From Cinnamomum chago (Eukaryota > Streptophyta > Magnoliopsida > Laurales > Lauraceae), in contig CP142453.1 of assembly GCA_038049695.1 (NCBI GenBank), forward strand, positions 123,975,001 through 124,039,000: a stretch of 64,000 bases of DNA, in the 5' to 3' direction. Under the pieces are notes generated by a model that made no database searches, had not been told where the DNA came from, and saw nothing but the letters and a program-made list of their open reading frames with translations. The translations under genes and the position numbers were made by a program. How positions within the stretch are numbered: position 1 is the stretch's first letter; each line of letters begins with the position of its first letter. Shown piece by piece: positions 10,900 to 22,654 of the stretch.

Positions 10900-11243
10900 G
10901 TACAACCTCTCTCTCTCCGCTCTGGTTTTTTTTTTTTTTAAGAGCACAACCCATGTGATGCAGTATCCTGATTTAGACCTAAATGAAAGGGTTTGGGGTT
11001 TGGTTCCAACAGTAGTTTGGGGTTTTAGGTTTATGGGTTTAGCAATCAGAAAATTTAAAGGTCACAAATCAAAATTTTCAGATTTCAGAATTTGGGGTGG
11101 GTGGGTGTGGGTGTGGGTGTGTGTGGGTGTGGGGGGTGTGGGGGCCGGGTTGGGGGTTTTATGGATTTGGAAAAGAAGCTAGGGGTTTTAGGAATGACAG
11201 GGCTATGGGTTTGAAATTGTAAGTTTTAGGGGAATCTTTCTAG

Positions 11244-11435
11244 CAAGGAACCTTGGCTCTAACTTTAATTATTACCGCTATATGTTTGGCTACATCATTA
11301 GATGATTTGGGGGACATCTGTCATGTGGCTCTAACAAGGATGGGGCGTCAATCTAAAGTTTGTGTTGTGCCATTTGAATGGATGGATGATAAGGAGCTGT
11401 TTTATTGTCTTTTTTCAACTTCATTGATGACAAGG
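11244..11435 (+). CDS. Possible internal exon of an unrecognised gene
   Basis: After an acceptor-like TTTCTAG the frame is open for 64 codons (containing DLGDICHVALTRMGRQSK) and reaches a possible donor AAG|GTAGCT at 11436. The composition looks protein-like rather than low-complexity, with a balanced mix of hydrophobic and charged residues. No family is recognised. If joined to the candidate exon at 10840-10899 the phase is 0. Its own exit phase (two bases left over) would require at least one more exon before the candidate terminal exon at 12781. It may be a remnant of a dead gene. Confidence 0.3.
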
Positions 11436-11461
11436 TAGCTTGTCCCTCATGTGTTATGATT

Positions 11462-11940
11462 TGGATCAACAACAATGTAGGCAAATTTATGGGGATAGGT
11501 ACTCTTGAATTGATTTATCTTGGATGTAATCTGGGTCACCAACAATGCAGGAAGATTTATGATTGTGATAGGTGCTCTTGAATTGAACTGATTTATCTTG
11601 GATGTAGTTTGGATTACCAACAATGCAGGTGAATTTATGGTTGTGATAGGTATTCTTGAATTGATTTATCTTGGATGTGATCTGGGTCACCAACAATGCA
11701 GGAAGATTTATGATTGTGATACGTGCTCTTGAATTGAACTGATTTATCTTGGATGTAGTTTGGATTACCAACAATGTGATTTATCTTGGATGTAGTTTGG
11801 ATTACCAACAATGCAGGAAGATTTATGATTGGGATACGTGCTCTTGAATTGAACTGATTTATCTTGGATGTAGTTTGGTTTGCCAACAATGCAGGCGAAT
11901 TTATGGTTGTGATAGGTACTCTCGAATTGATTTATCTTGC
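11462..11940. repeat. Minisatellite with alternating A/B repeat units
   Basis: About six copies of a roughly 70-77 bp unit share 'gatttatcttggatgta' and 'caacaatgcagg' blocks. Two versions alternate: one with a 5-bp insertion (gaattgaactgatt) and 'aagattta', the other without the insertion and with 'gaattta'. Together they form a higher-order dimer of about 145-150 bp. One copy, near 11763-11806, is cut short. Confidence 0.85.
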
Positions 11941-12780
11941 ACTTTTTTTTATTTTTTATGGCATGGGGTATCCTCTGCGCCCCCCCCCCCCCGGTTGGCG
12001 CCAGCTAAACCCACACAAATGCATTTCAGAAAAATCTAGGGCGGTTTTGAACACAAGACATAATTTATCTTGGATATGGTTTCATAGGTTTCCATTTAAA
12101 TGGTTTCCTCCTACGTTTGGCATGAGTTTCTTGCTCTTTCTAACTTTTTGGGCTTGACAGTTCAGCCATCTAATCATTCATCTATTTCTTGACTGGGATT
12201 CCTTTTTTTTTTTTTCCTTAAATTAAAAAACTTGGATTCCTCTTGGTTTACCATTGATATAATTGATTTTTCTTGCATTTATTGTGATGTAGTTCTATAC
12301 TAGTGCCTTCTAACAGCCTTTTAAAGAAATGCAATGAACTAGATATTACATACAAAATAGCATTGGTGTACAAATAACATCTTATGTTGTTAAAATCTGC
12401 CCATCCCTTAATTTCGAATATCTTTGGAATTAGAGAAATGCACGATGTTCTTTGTCTGTCAACTCATCGACAAGTTGAATGAGTATATCTCCTGAGGCTC
12501 TCTGGTATATTTGGATCCCAAAAATTCTTCAGTCCCAGAGTTATTAAGTTCCAGAAGAGCGGTTGATTTGTTATCCTTGGACTAAATGAGGATTTTATTG
12601 TTATGAAAAAAAAAAGAAGAGTCCTATGTGGACTTTTATTTTTATGAAAAAACCCTTGTCCTTTTGGTTTGTTGCAACTGAAGCCTTTTCTGTTTGCCTA
12701 TTAATATGGGGCCCATGAAGTGGTTTGTATAGAAGACTATATGAATAGCATATTGGAGAATGTTTTTGATACTCACACAG

Positions 12781-12846
12781 TTCCAAACAAGAACCACAGC
12801 ACAATTAAATTCAGTCAACCTCTATGGCGCAGTTGAGACTTGGGGC
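12781..12846 (+). pseudogene. Candidate terminal exon of an unrecognised gene, split by the Tat retrotransposon (5' half)
   Basis: An acceptor-like actcacacag ends at 12780. From 12781 the frame is open for exactly 22 codons (beginning FQTRTTAQLNSVNLYG) up to the retrotransposon's target site ggggc at 12842-12846. The continuation lies at 23813-23857 on the other side of the element. I do not recognise the protein family. The joined reading frame is evidence that a real exon was interrupted, but no homology was checked. Confidence 0.4.
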
Positions 12847-13696
12847 TTTGTGGGGCAATTCTTAAGATGCCAAAGTTATGCTAAGTCCAGCAATAATGCC
12901 AATCTCTTATACTCATTTTGGCTACGTGCGTTTCGGCTCGGATGTTAATTCGCTAGCCGAGACCAACATTATCGCCTCGGTCAGCCCTGACCTAAGGTCG
13001 CCACGATCTCGACAGTGTGCCTTGGCCTCAGTCGTGCATCTCAGCTGCAGCTGTATGATGACCTGCCAACTGAGACAGGCACTAACATCTATGTTCCACC
13101 TTCGAACACGTGGCAGAATATAAGCACGCGCTGATGGGACAGATACACCATCCCAACCGTCCAGAATCCTTATCAAATCCCTGGCAAAGCGGCATTCAGC
13201 GGCTACAACCATATCAGGGCAAGGTCCAAGGAAGGATCCGATGGGACCTTTGCCGCCAACAAGTCAAGACAAGATCACGCCCAATGTGACTGGCATTTAA
13301 TGCAATATGGGCTGATCGGACCATCATTTAATGCAATGTAGGCTATGATGGATCCTCATTAATTACTTTGCGGGCTGATGAGATCTTAGCAGTCAAATAA
13401 CTAGGCCCATTATCAAGTGTCTAGAGACTTTTCTCCTATAAAGAGAATACCGGTCCAGACCAGGTACGCAGGCATACACCCTTACTAGCCGTTATTCTGC
13501 CTCTCCTCTTCTTCAACCTTAGTTCAGTCCCTGCACTAACTTAGGCATCGGAGAGCCCTGTGCTGCCCACAGCCAGGGTCCTCTGATTGTTCTTTCTCCC
13601 CTTTTAGGTCCCTGAAGTGGCTAGCTTTCCACAGTCGCTTGGATAAGTCCTATAAGGCTCCCTCTAATCTTGTGAGTTACATTTTTTGCACTTATA
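12847..13696 (+). repeat. 5' LTR of the Tat element
   Basis: It starts TTTGTGGGGC, evidently mutated from the TGTGTGGGGC that begins the 3' LTR, and ends GCACTTATA (3' copy: GCACTTACA). A TATA box TATAAAGA lies at 13437-13444 with a pyrimidine-rich leader after it. Confidence 0.92.
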
Positions 13697-13697
13697 A

Positions 13698-13715
13698 TTG
13701 GCGTCATCTGTGGGG
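13698..13715 (+). other. Primer binding site of the Tat element
   Basis: TTGGCGTCATCTGTGGGG directly follows the 5' LTR with a one-base gap. It resembles the TGGCGCC-type primer site common in plant Tat and Athila elements; the exact tRNA was not determined. Confidence 0.7.
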
Positions 13716-13749
13716 ATAATTGATTAATTGTCAAGTCTTCCCTGACACC

Positions 13750-15113
13750 ATGACTAAGAGAGCTACGAAAGGCGGAGAAACATCCAAAACACACCGTGCG
13801 GGACCGTCTTCGATCGTCCTTCCTTCCAAGAGGAGGTTTGAGACAAAAACCGTTGCAGATGACTTCGACGAACGTCATTTCATCCTGATCAACGTTCAAG
13901 AGCACCATCTTCGTTCAGAATCACTCTCAAGGGCAGTAACGACATCTCTCCAGCGAGGAAATTCTCGCAGCATTTTAGAGGGAGAGATTCTCTACCGGGT
14001 CGAACTCTCGACGAAGTGAGTCCCCAGTGGTAGATGGGCTGCGTCTATCCGATCATCAAGAGGATGACGACGACGAAGACTACAATCCTAACGAAGATTT
14101 CGATTCTACCCTTGAAGAGATTCGAGCGCAGAATATCACTATCCAAGAGAAAGACGCCTTGATCTATCAGCTCCAGCAGCAGCTAAAGGGGAGAGCGGCA
14201 GACTCGACTAGACGACACTGACGACAACGTGATGAGGAGAGGGCTTCTTATAGTAGACAGATTATTCCTCCCGAGAGAGACCTGAGAGCTCACTTGAACA
14301 AGAAGAGGCGTGATCGAGCTCGTGATGAATGTTCAAGCAATAGTCGTAGCCATTCAAGGAGGGAGGCGGAAACCATACCAGAGGCCAAATACGACACCTA
14401 GGAGTGGCTCGACAAGCGCATTAAGCAAGCGGTTCAGCATAATCTGGAGGTGTGTCTGCGAATCCATTGATCTCGGCACGTCCCCTTTTACTCGCGACAT
14501 CAAAGATTTTCCCCTTCCAAGGAAGTTTACTATCCCGAGATTCGTCACTTACGATGGGACCTCAGATTCAGCTGCGCATCTCCGACACTTCTCTCAGAGG
14601 ATGTCTGTTTGGGGAGACGAAGGTCATTTGAACTGCAGAGTTTTTTCCTCCAGCTTGGGCGACCTCCCCCTGAAATGGTTCTGCGCACTCCCAGAGAGAT
14701 CTATCTCGAGTTGGCAGCAGCTCCAGCATTCCTTCATGAAGAAATTCCAGACATATAGAGTCATGCCTAAAACAGATGCGGACATAATGGCCCTGAAAAT
14801 GAAACAAAAAGAGAATATCACCCAGTTCGCTAAGCGATTCTGGATGATATACAGCCAGATCGAAAACTCCAAAGACGAAGTGGCGATTTTTGCCTTCCAA
14901 AATGCTTTGCTGCCAGATAATGATCTTCGTAAAGATCTGGCCAGAAACCATGTGACCTCTATAATAGCACTAATGGCCAGAGTGAACCGTTTTATTGCTC
15001 AAGAAGACGACCAGATCCGAGCTCGGGAAAGCTTCGGCGTCGAACAGAGAGACCGAGATGACAAACCTTCAAAGAAGGACAAGGGATCGTTTCAGAGAGA
15101 AGACCTGGACTGA
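13750..15113 (+). pseudogene. Tat gag, frameshifted
   Basis: The region opens at 13750 (MTKRATKGGETSK) and continues through three broken frames: a basic N-terminal part to 14019, an acidic and then coiled-coil segment (14027-14221, motif IYQLQQQLKG), and the Retrotrans_gag core (14460-15113, motifs PRFVTYDGTSD, PLKWFCALP and ITQFAKRFW). Stops at 14017, 14219 and 15111 plus frame changes make it a pseudogene. The capsid core itself is unbroken over about 210 residues. Confidence 0.88.
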
Positions 15114-15284
15114 CGCTGGGCGCCCGCCAGCTCAGCGAAGGCTCCAACATCCACCTTAGGAGGCAGCAAGAAACCCAGGCCATCCTTTGACCCTTACAAA
15201 GCCGTCAATACCATCTTCAAAGAGCCCATTCATAAGATCATAAATAAAATCAAGTCAAAGCCGTACTTCAGCTGACCGCAGCCC

Positions 15285-16060
15285 ATGAGGGGAGACCCAT
15301 CTGCCCGTGATCAGAGCAGATTCTGTGCTTATCATAAACAAAGCGGACACAAGACCGAAGAATGCAGAATCCTGAGGTCACATTTGGAGAAGCTCGTCCA
15401 AGATGGGCATTTGAAGGATTATATTAAGGCGGGTATCAGGGATGACAGCCAAGCTCCGCGCCGAGATGAAAAAGGCCAAGACAGTGACGAGTACGAAAGG
15501 CTCATAAACATCATTCACCTAGCTCCCCTTCCCAAGGGGAGTAACCGAGCTATCGCCGAATCTAGGCAGGCCTCCCACGGTAAACAAGTGATGACGGCCA
15601 AGCTCGAATCAACTGCCAAAAGGACTCGAAGAGAACGGCCCAAGATATGGTTCTCAGACGGAGATTTGGAAGGGGTCCAGTTCCCCCCACAATGACCCAC
15701 TCATTGTCACCCTGAAGCTGAAAAACTGTAAGGTACAGAGGATCCTCGTCGACCCCGGCAGTTCATCCGAGGTCCTCTACTTCGATTGCTTCAAGAGGAT
15801 GGGCCTTTCAGAGAGACCTACAAGAGGCCCGAACTCCTTTAATAGGTTTCAGCGCCAAACCAGTGTACCCTAAGGGGAAGGTGACCCTCAGAGTTCAAGT
15901 TGAAGGAGCGTCCGTGATGGCAGACTTTCTGGTGGTTGATGTGCCATCCTCCTATAACGCCATAATGGGCAGGACATGGCTCCATGGCATGGATGCAATC
16001 ACTTCTACTCACCACCAAAAGCTCAAGTTCCCATTGGAAGATGAAAATGGCAGAGTGTAG
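15285..16060 (+). pseudogene. Tat gag zinc-finger-like segment and aspartic protease, frameshifted
   Basis: A Cys/His segment CAYHKQSGHKTEEC (about 15330-15371) is the Tat-type zinc finger, spaced differently from retroviral knuckles. The protease follows from about 15690. Its active-site segment reads ILVDPGSSSEVLY, carrying Asp in the expected place but Pro where Thr/Asn/Ser usually stands. The flap-side segment DFLVVDVPSSYNAIMGR is at about 15920-15973. Frame changes near 15690 and 15840 and a TAG at 16058 break the product. Confidence 0.82.
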
Positions 16061-16102
16061 GTAGTCACGGTCAAAGGAGACCAACAGATAGCCAAGCAGT
16101 GC

Positions 16103-17480
16103 TTGATGGCCGTGGTGCCTGGAGAGCGAGAGCCCAAGCAGGTCAACATGGCTGAAATGGAGAGAAAGTTGGACGAGGTCGGCCAAGATCCAGAGAAGAA
16201 GAGCGTGGAAGATCTGACAGAGATCAGGATCAACCCGCATGATCCGGAAAGATTCTTCCTGCTCGGGAGCCAGCTTACCGAGCCAGAGAGGTCCGAACTT
16301 ATCGCATTCTTGATGCTGAATAGAGAGGTCTTCGCCTGGACACCCTATGGGATGCCTGGCATCGACCCCGAGGTCATGTGCCATAAGTTGAATGTGGACC
16401 CTAATCACAAGCTAGTGATGCAAAAAGCTCGCAGGGCTGGGGTACCGTAAACAGAGGCCTTGATTGAGGAAGTGGACAAGTTGCTGGAAGCCGAAGTGAT
16501 CAGAGAAGTCCAATACCCAGTCTGGTTGGCTAACACAGTGGTGGTCAAGAAGAAAACGGGCAAGTGGAGAGTGCGTCGACTTCACCGACCTCAACAAAAC
16601 CTGCTCAAGGACAGCTTCCCACTCCCCAAAATTGATCAGATGATCGACACCACCGCTGGTCATGATAGGATGCGTTTCCTCGACGCATATCGGGGTTATC
16701 ACCAAATATCGTTGTACAGACCATATGAAGAGAAGACCGCCTTCATAACGCCTAGAGGCACCTACTGTTACAAAGTGATGCCATTTGGGTTAAAGAATGC
16801 GGGAGCGACTTATCAGCGACTCGTCACCAAAATGTTCTAGGCACAGCTAGGCAAAATTGTTGAAGTGTACATTGACGATATGGTCGTTAAATCCAGGCAG
16901 TCACAAAACCATTTGGAAGATTTAACCCAAGTTTTCGACATTTTGAAAAAGTTCAAGCTTAAGCTAAACGCTTCCAAATGCGCTTTCGGTGTCGACTCCG
17001 GCAAGTTCCTTGGAAGCTTGGTCACACGAAGAGGGATCGAGGCCATCCTCAGAGTGCAAAGTCCGACCACTGCAAAAGAAGTCCAAAAGCTCACCGGCAT
17101 GGCTGCCGCACTGAATCGCTTCATCAGCAGATCCTCATATAAGTGTCGGCCCTTCTTTCAACTTCTAAGAAAAAAAATTGAAATTTCAATGGACTCCAGA
17201 GTGTGACCAGGCCTTGTGAGCACTCAAAACCTATCTCTCTCCACCCCCTTTACTCTCAACTCCAAAACACGAAGAAATATTGTATTTGTATTTGGCGGTC
17301 TCGGATCATGCAGTAAGCTCGGTCCGCGTCAGAGAGGAAGAGAAGCTTCAAAAACCAATCTATTACACGAGCATGACCCTCCTTGATGCCGAAACCAAAT
17401 ATTTGCAATTGGAGAAGCTCGCGTTGGCGCTCGTCAGTGCCTCGCGTAGCTCTCCCATTATTTTCAAACTCACACCATAG
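16103..17480 (+). pseudogene. Tat reverse transcriptase and RNase H, interrupted
   Basis: The linker and start of RT are at 16103-16450. The RT core follows, with FLDAYRGYHQI (catalytic Asp), MPFGLKNAGATYQR and the active-site box YIDDMV at about 16871-16888, so all three catalytic aspartates remain. Stops occur at 16448 and 16838, and a compensating pair of small frame changes lies near 16575-16620 in the conserved DFTDLN segment. The ordinary RNase H begins near 17200 and includes PIYYTSMTLLDAETKYLQLEK. The protein cannot be made from this copy. Confidence 0.88.
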
Positions 17481-18290
17481 TGGTTGTTACGGAACATCCG
17501 CTAAAATCTATTTTCAAGAAAGCTGACTTTTCAGGAAGAATTTCCAGATGGGCCGTTGAACTGGGACAATATGATATTCAATACCAACCCAGGACAACGA
17601 TCAAAGCAAAAATATTGGCAGATTTCATCGTGGAGTTCGTCTCTCCAAGTTCGGCACCGACCCAGCCCGGCACCAAACTGGGGGGCGGAGGACATGAGGA
17701 AGCACTCACGGAGACTGATGAACAATCTCAGGATCAATTTCTTGCCTCGGTTTGGAAAGTCTTCGTCGATGGATCCTCGACTTCTTGAAAAACTGGCGCT
17801 GATGTTGTCCTTCAGTCTCCAGAAGGACTGGTCATCGAGCAGGCTTTAACCCTGGATTTCAGGGCGTCAAATAATGAAGCTGAGTATGAAACCCTAGTAG
17901 CAGGACTAAACAGCGCCAAAATCCTCGGAGCTCAACGGCCAGTGGTCTTCAGCGATTCACAGTTGGTGACGAACCAGCTGACTGAAGACTACCAAGCTCG
18001 CAACGATAGGATGGATGCCTACTTAGCCCTTGCAAAAAAGCTCCTCTCTCAGTTCCAGACAGTCGAGATCAGACAGATAGGCAGAGAGTCCATTTCTCAC
18101 GCCGATGCCCTTGCTAATTTAACATCTGCTGTCGAAGCAGGAAAAAGAAGAACCATTGAAGTAGGATCGCTGGCAAGGCCCAGTATAGAGCTCCATTCAC
18201 CTCGGGAAATCCTATGCCTTGATCTCGGCTCGAGCTGGATGGACCCAATCATCTCCTATCTCAAGGATGACCAGCTTCCCGATGACTAAA
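17480..18290 (+). pseudogene. Tat archaeal-type RNase H (second RNase H domain)
   Basis: After the first RNase H, a second domain starts VFVDGSSTS (first catalytic Asp) near 17757, continues with NNEAEYETLVAGL (catalytic Glu) near 17870, and VVFSDSQLVTNQL (catalytic Asp) near 17943, ending with ADALANL. This additional domain is a known hallmark of the Tat lineage. A TGA at 17786-17788 and a frame change interrupt it. Confidence 0.85.
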
Positions 18291-18331
18291 GTGAGGCTCA
18301 CCGAATCAGACTCAAAGCAGCCCGGTTCTGG

Positions 18332-19474
18332 TTGTCTTCCGAAGGCAAGCTTTATAGGAAGTCATTCACAAGCCCATACCTTCAGTGTGTCCATCCAAGT
18401 AGAGTCGAGGACTTCCTCTACGAAATACACGAAGGGATCTGTGGAAACCACATCGGAGGAAGGTCATTAGCATACCGGGCTATCAGCCAGGGTTACTGGT
18501 GGCCGTATATGCAAAATGATGCGCAGTTATACGCCAGACAATGTGAAAAGTGCCAAAAATTCTCCCATTCCCTCCATCAGCTGGCACAAGATTTGAGTCC
18601 GCTCTCCAGCCCTTGGCCCTTCGCCCAATGGGGGCTGGACATCGTGGGACCACTTCACCGAGCTCCGGGGAATAAGAGGTGGTTGATAGTAGCCACCGAC
18701 TATTTCACCAAATGGGTAGAGGCAGAACCATTGTTTTCCATTACCGAACAAGACTCAAAGAATTTCGTATGGAAAAACATCATTACAAGGTTCGGCATCC
18801 TAAGAGCTTTGGTTTCGGACAACGGGACCCAGTTTGATTCCAACCTCTTCAAGAACTTCTGCCAAGAGCTCGGCATCCGGAACCACTACTCTACTCCAAC
18901 GTACCCGCAGAGCAATGGTCAAGCAGAGATCTCTAATAAGGTGGTACTCGATGGGCTGAAGAAGTGACTTGACCGAGCTAAAGGAAGGTGGGTAGAGGAA
19001 CTTCCAAGCGTCCTGTGGGCCTACAGAACAACTCTAAGGTGCTCCACTTAGGCAACGCCTTTTTCCCTTGCCTATGGGATGGAGGCGGTCATTCCCCTAG
19101 AGATCGGCCTCCCGACTCTAAGATCCGAACTTTTTTATCAAGGCTAGAATGAAATAAATCTAGCCCGGGAGCTGGATCTAGCTGACGAGCGCAGAGAAGC
19201 AGTAGCTATCAGACTGGCCGCCTATCAGCAGCAGTTGGCCAAAGGCTGCAACGAGAAGGTCAGATAGAGAAAGTTCTCAGTTGGTGAGCTGGTTCTAAAG
19301 AAAACACTCCTAGGCGATAAAGATCCAAATCAAGGCAAGCTAGCACCAAATTGGCATGGACCATTCAAAATAATTTCTACTGCCGGACAGTCAGCCTACA
19401 GACTTGAAGATATGGATGGCCGACAGTTACCACAGCCATGGAACGCGACGCACCTTAAAAAGTTCTATTTCTAA
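18332..19474 (+). pseudogene. Tat integrase, several internal stops
   Basis: The HHCC zinc-binding part is visible (HEGICGNHIGG, then CEKCQKF, about 18420-18560). The catalytic core follows with LDIVGPL, VSDNGTQFDS and SNGQAEISNK, giving the D, D and E of the active site. Stops lie at 18965, near 19049, 19147 and 19266. The C-terminal domain (GKLAPNWHGPFKI...) ends at TAA 19472-19474 with no chromodomain, as expected for Tat. Confidence 0.9.
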
Positions 19475-19564
19475 TCTGTAAAAATTTTCAAGATCAATGA
19501 AAGCAGTCCTTATTCTTGTTGCTCAATTCATAATCAATAGAACTTGGTGGCGACTATCGGCAGC

Positions 19565-19860
19565 TCGGCGACAATGCCACTGATGAGATTGCCTCAAGGT
19601 CGGTATATACCACCTAGGCATGAAGCCATTACGGCCACTGATGAGATTGCATCAAGGTCGGTATATACCACCCAGGCATGAAGCCATTACGGCCACTGAT
19701 GAGATTGCCTCAGGGTCGGTATATACCACCCAAGGATGAAGCCATTACGACCATTGATGAGATTGCCTCGGGGTCGGTATATACCACCCAGGCATGGAGC
19801 CATTTCGGCCATCGAGATTGCCTTGGGGTTGGTACACTCCGCCCAGACACGAATCCATTT
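19565..19860. repeat. 58-bp minisatellite between pol and the 3' LTR
   Basis: The phrase tgatgagattgc recurs at 19581, 19639, 19697 and 19755, giving a 58-bp period. Four full copies and a degraded fifth (from about 19800) share 'ggtcggtatataccacc' and 'catgaagccatt'. Tandem repeats at this position are known in Tat-lineage elements and have been proposed as a source of satellite DNA. Confidence 0.92.
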
Positions 19861-20004
19861 CGGCCAAAAAGGCTACTCGGGTTGACACACCCAAGTCTTT
19901 CCACTTAGGCAGAAGAAATGTTAAAGGTCGGTAACTACCACAGTATCAACCCCGGTCGCACACCGAATACATTGTAGACAGTACCGAAATTACAGCTTTT
20001 CAGC

Positions 20005-20031
20005 ACATATATATATATATATATATATATA
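20005..20031. repeat. (TA)n microsatellite
   Basis: A run of about 13 TA dinucleotides within the region between pol and the 3' LTR. Confidence 0.9.
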
Positions 20032-20404
20032 AAAGAGACGCTGAAGGCCATGAGATAACGAAGAAATGGTGTCTTGGAATTCGTAGAGCCGTATCAGGCA
20101 TAAGCGGCGATGGGAAGGGATAGATGTCACTCTCCATCTCAACCGTGTTTCAGGTCGGCTAGTCCCTCCAGTCCGGATAAAAAATCAAGCCAAACTCAAA
20201 CACTCGTGTTAAAAGTAAAAATGCGAAAGCACAACAAAAAAAAAAAAAGAGAAGGAATCCACAATGTCAGACAAAAGTTCAATTGTATTAATTCAAAGTC
20301 ATTACATTGGATATTACAATTGAGAGAAAAAAAAAGAGTACATCATTAACAAGGAGCCTTCAAAGGGAGTTGGGCGCAGTAGGAGCGTTGGCGTCGACCT
20401 CGGG

Positions 20405-22243
20405 TTAAGCAGACCCAGCAGCAGCCTCAATGGAAACATTGACTATGGGAGTCGACGGGCCTGGGCAGTTGGGCGGATTCACGAAGGACGGATGGCCCTC
20501 TGAAATCCCTACTTCCTTCAAAGCAGCACACCACGCCTTCTCCCAAGTCCTGTTTCTCACGTGAATCACCTTGGCCTCATAATGGGTCGTCGCCTGTTTT
20601 ATTGCGTTTTCAAAAATGGCGTCGCCCTTAGATTCGGCCTCGGCCTCGGTCGCTCTTTCAGTTTCGGCTTGGAGGTCATTCTTCAATTTTTCCACGGAGG
20701 CTTCGAGATCGGCAATTTTCATTTTTCCCGCCGCAACCTCGGCTCTGGCATCCCCGAGCTTGGCCTCAAGCTCAGCGCCTCCAGCTGGTTCGCCTTCTGG
20801 GTGCTGGCTCCCAGAGCTTCTTCTAATTCTTTCCTCTCCTCATCAAGCTCGGCGATCAGAGAGCTTTGTTTATTGAATCTATCGATGACTACCATCGATT
20901 TCTGTAGCGTCTGTTAAAGGAGGAGAGACAAACATTAGCCGAAATGAAAAAGTTAAAAAAAAAAAAAACACTTTGTGAAAAGGTTGAAAATTTGAGGAAA
21001 ACTCACCTGAAAGCAAGACTGCATCAGCGACGAAGCAGTTTTGGGTCGCTGAGCTTTGCATAATGGGCCATATCCTGCGGCAGGGCGCAGGCTCTGCCGA
21101 GCGTCTCGAGGACGAGGGAGTTGGGCTTCTTGTGGATACAGTCTTCGACCGTCATGGGTCTGCTCGTTTCGAGTAAGAAGCTCGACTCCCAAGGAGCCGG
21201 CGACAGTGTTACGCCCGAGCTCGTACCCTCATCTCTCGGCCTCTTCCTCGAATGGCCCTCTCTTCGCCCGAGCTCGGCTGAAGACGCCCGAATCTCCAAA
21301 TTTGCGGGTTGTATAAGGGTCGCCTCTCCCACAGAAACAGGAGCCGTGACAGGCTCGGGGGCAGAAGTCTCGAGGGCCTCCGAGAGTGCGAGCAGAGGAG
21401 ACTCAGGGGCCTCATCCCCGAACGCCAAGGCTTCCAGGTCTGTGTACACTGGAATGCGAGGCATTTCCTCTGTTGGATTCGGTGAAGAGCGGCGGGGTCG
21501 TCTCATGAGAGGAGTCCCGCTAGACCACGGCTCGGAAGAGGACGCTTCGGCGCCGGACGCAACCCGGCTGGCGATGTCAGTCGCTATCTGAAGACCTCCC
21601 GCTTCGGCCTCGAGCTCGCTTCTCTCCGGACTTTCTCGTGGCGACTGTTGTGGCAATTCGGCTCTTTTGTAATAGCCGCGATACTTCAGCTCATAGCCCA
21701 AGAGCGCCCAAGCCGATCTATTCGAGAAGTCCGTGCACTGTATGATCTTTCGATGCCAAGCCTCGTTCTTTTTCCAGCCGATTTGCCTGGCAAATCGCTT
21801 CCTCTCCCAAGCAGCTGCACGGCCAAGCAGAACATTAGTCCGGCAAAGTGTAAAATAGGACAGAATTAAAACTAAAAGAATGATATTTACTTGGAACAAC
21901 CCTAAGGCGACGCGGGACCATGTATGCTCTGTCCGCTCCGGCGCCGAACTCCTAATTGCCCGAGACGCACAAGAGGTCGTCCCCCGCATACTTGTTAGAG
22001 TCTTTGAGCGCCGTGACAAAACTTTCTCGGTGAGGCTTGACTCGAAGGTAGTAAGTGCCTTCCCGAGACTTACAAATGTCGTATACATCCTCGATGTCGT
22101 GGACACCGAGGTTAATATCTAACTTCCTATTGAGCACAGCCGTGCCCATGATGATTTTGTAACCGTTGGGCATCAGCTGGCAGGGGCTAAGGGACCAGAC
22201 ACTAAGGCAGGTCCTAAGTAAGGGGTCTAAAAGAAACCTAAAC

Positions 22244-22274
<31 letters not shown>

Positions 22275-22512
22275 ATGATGGCTATCAATGGGATGGGCAT
22301 CCAGCCACCGGAATACGAGTGGTTTACATGATCCAGAGGATCCGCCCGTCGGACAAAGACATCGTCCGGTATGCTGTATGCTGACCTAAGCCCCTCTATG
22401 GCCACCGGACTATCTAACCAATGACTGTAAACACCCATCTAAAAAAAAAAAGGGGAAGAGAGAGAAGGACCAGGAAGAAAGCGAGAAAAAGCTAAATGGA
22501 ACGAAACTTACT
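20405..22512 (-). pseudogene. Antisense spliced gene inside the Tat element ('putative gypsy type transposon' family)
   Basis: On the strand opposite to gag-pol, four exon-like blocks are bounded by good splice signals: a leader exon ending at 22512; exon 2 at 21891-22438; exon 3 at 21007-21814; exon 4 at 20405-20910. The introns are 22439-22511 (GTAAGT...TTTTAG), 21815-21890 (GTAAAT...GTGCAG) and 20911-21006 (GTGAGT...TTAACAG). Splicing the second restores the frame in phase 1. Exon 2 carries a domain (QLMPNGYKIIMGTAVLNR, then CKSREGTYYLRVKPH) resembling Transposase_28, a family known from antisense frames of Tat-type elements. Exon 3 turns Ser/Pro/Glu-rich, and exon 4 is coiled coil (MKIADLEASVEKLKND), ending at TAA 20405. 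A TAG near 21947 probably replaces a Trp codon, a 30-base G run lies in exon 2, and frame changes occur in exons 3 and 4, so this copy is inactive. Its function is unknown. Confidence 0.75.
22245..22274. repeat. Run of 30 C residues
   Basis: A homopolymer of 30 C lies inside exon 2 of the antisense unit. It is either a slippage expansion or a length uncertainty from sequencing, and it contributes to the broken frame. Confidence 0.95.
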
Positions 22513-22654
22513 GACACGATGAATCTAAACCGGAAGGTGATCTCCTACTCAAGGCCTCTCCTGCACTTTGTTGTGGGTTCTTCTACTCTGAGACACTAAG
22601 AAGGCTTTTTTCGAAAACGAGAATTAAAGAAGAAGAAGAAGAAGACGACGCTGT

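Noticed and set aside
21056..21591. Plus-strand frames between pol and the 3' LTR of the Tat element
   Set aside because: They are shadows of the minus-strand antisense gene, whose frame carries the recognisable domain and splice sites.
22238..22438. Glycine-rich small protein on the minus strand
   Set aside because: The glycine run comes from the 30-base C/G homopolymer; the upstream part belongs to the antisense gene of the Tat element.
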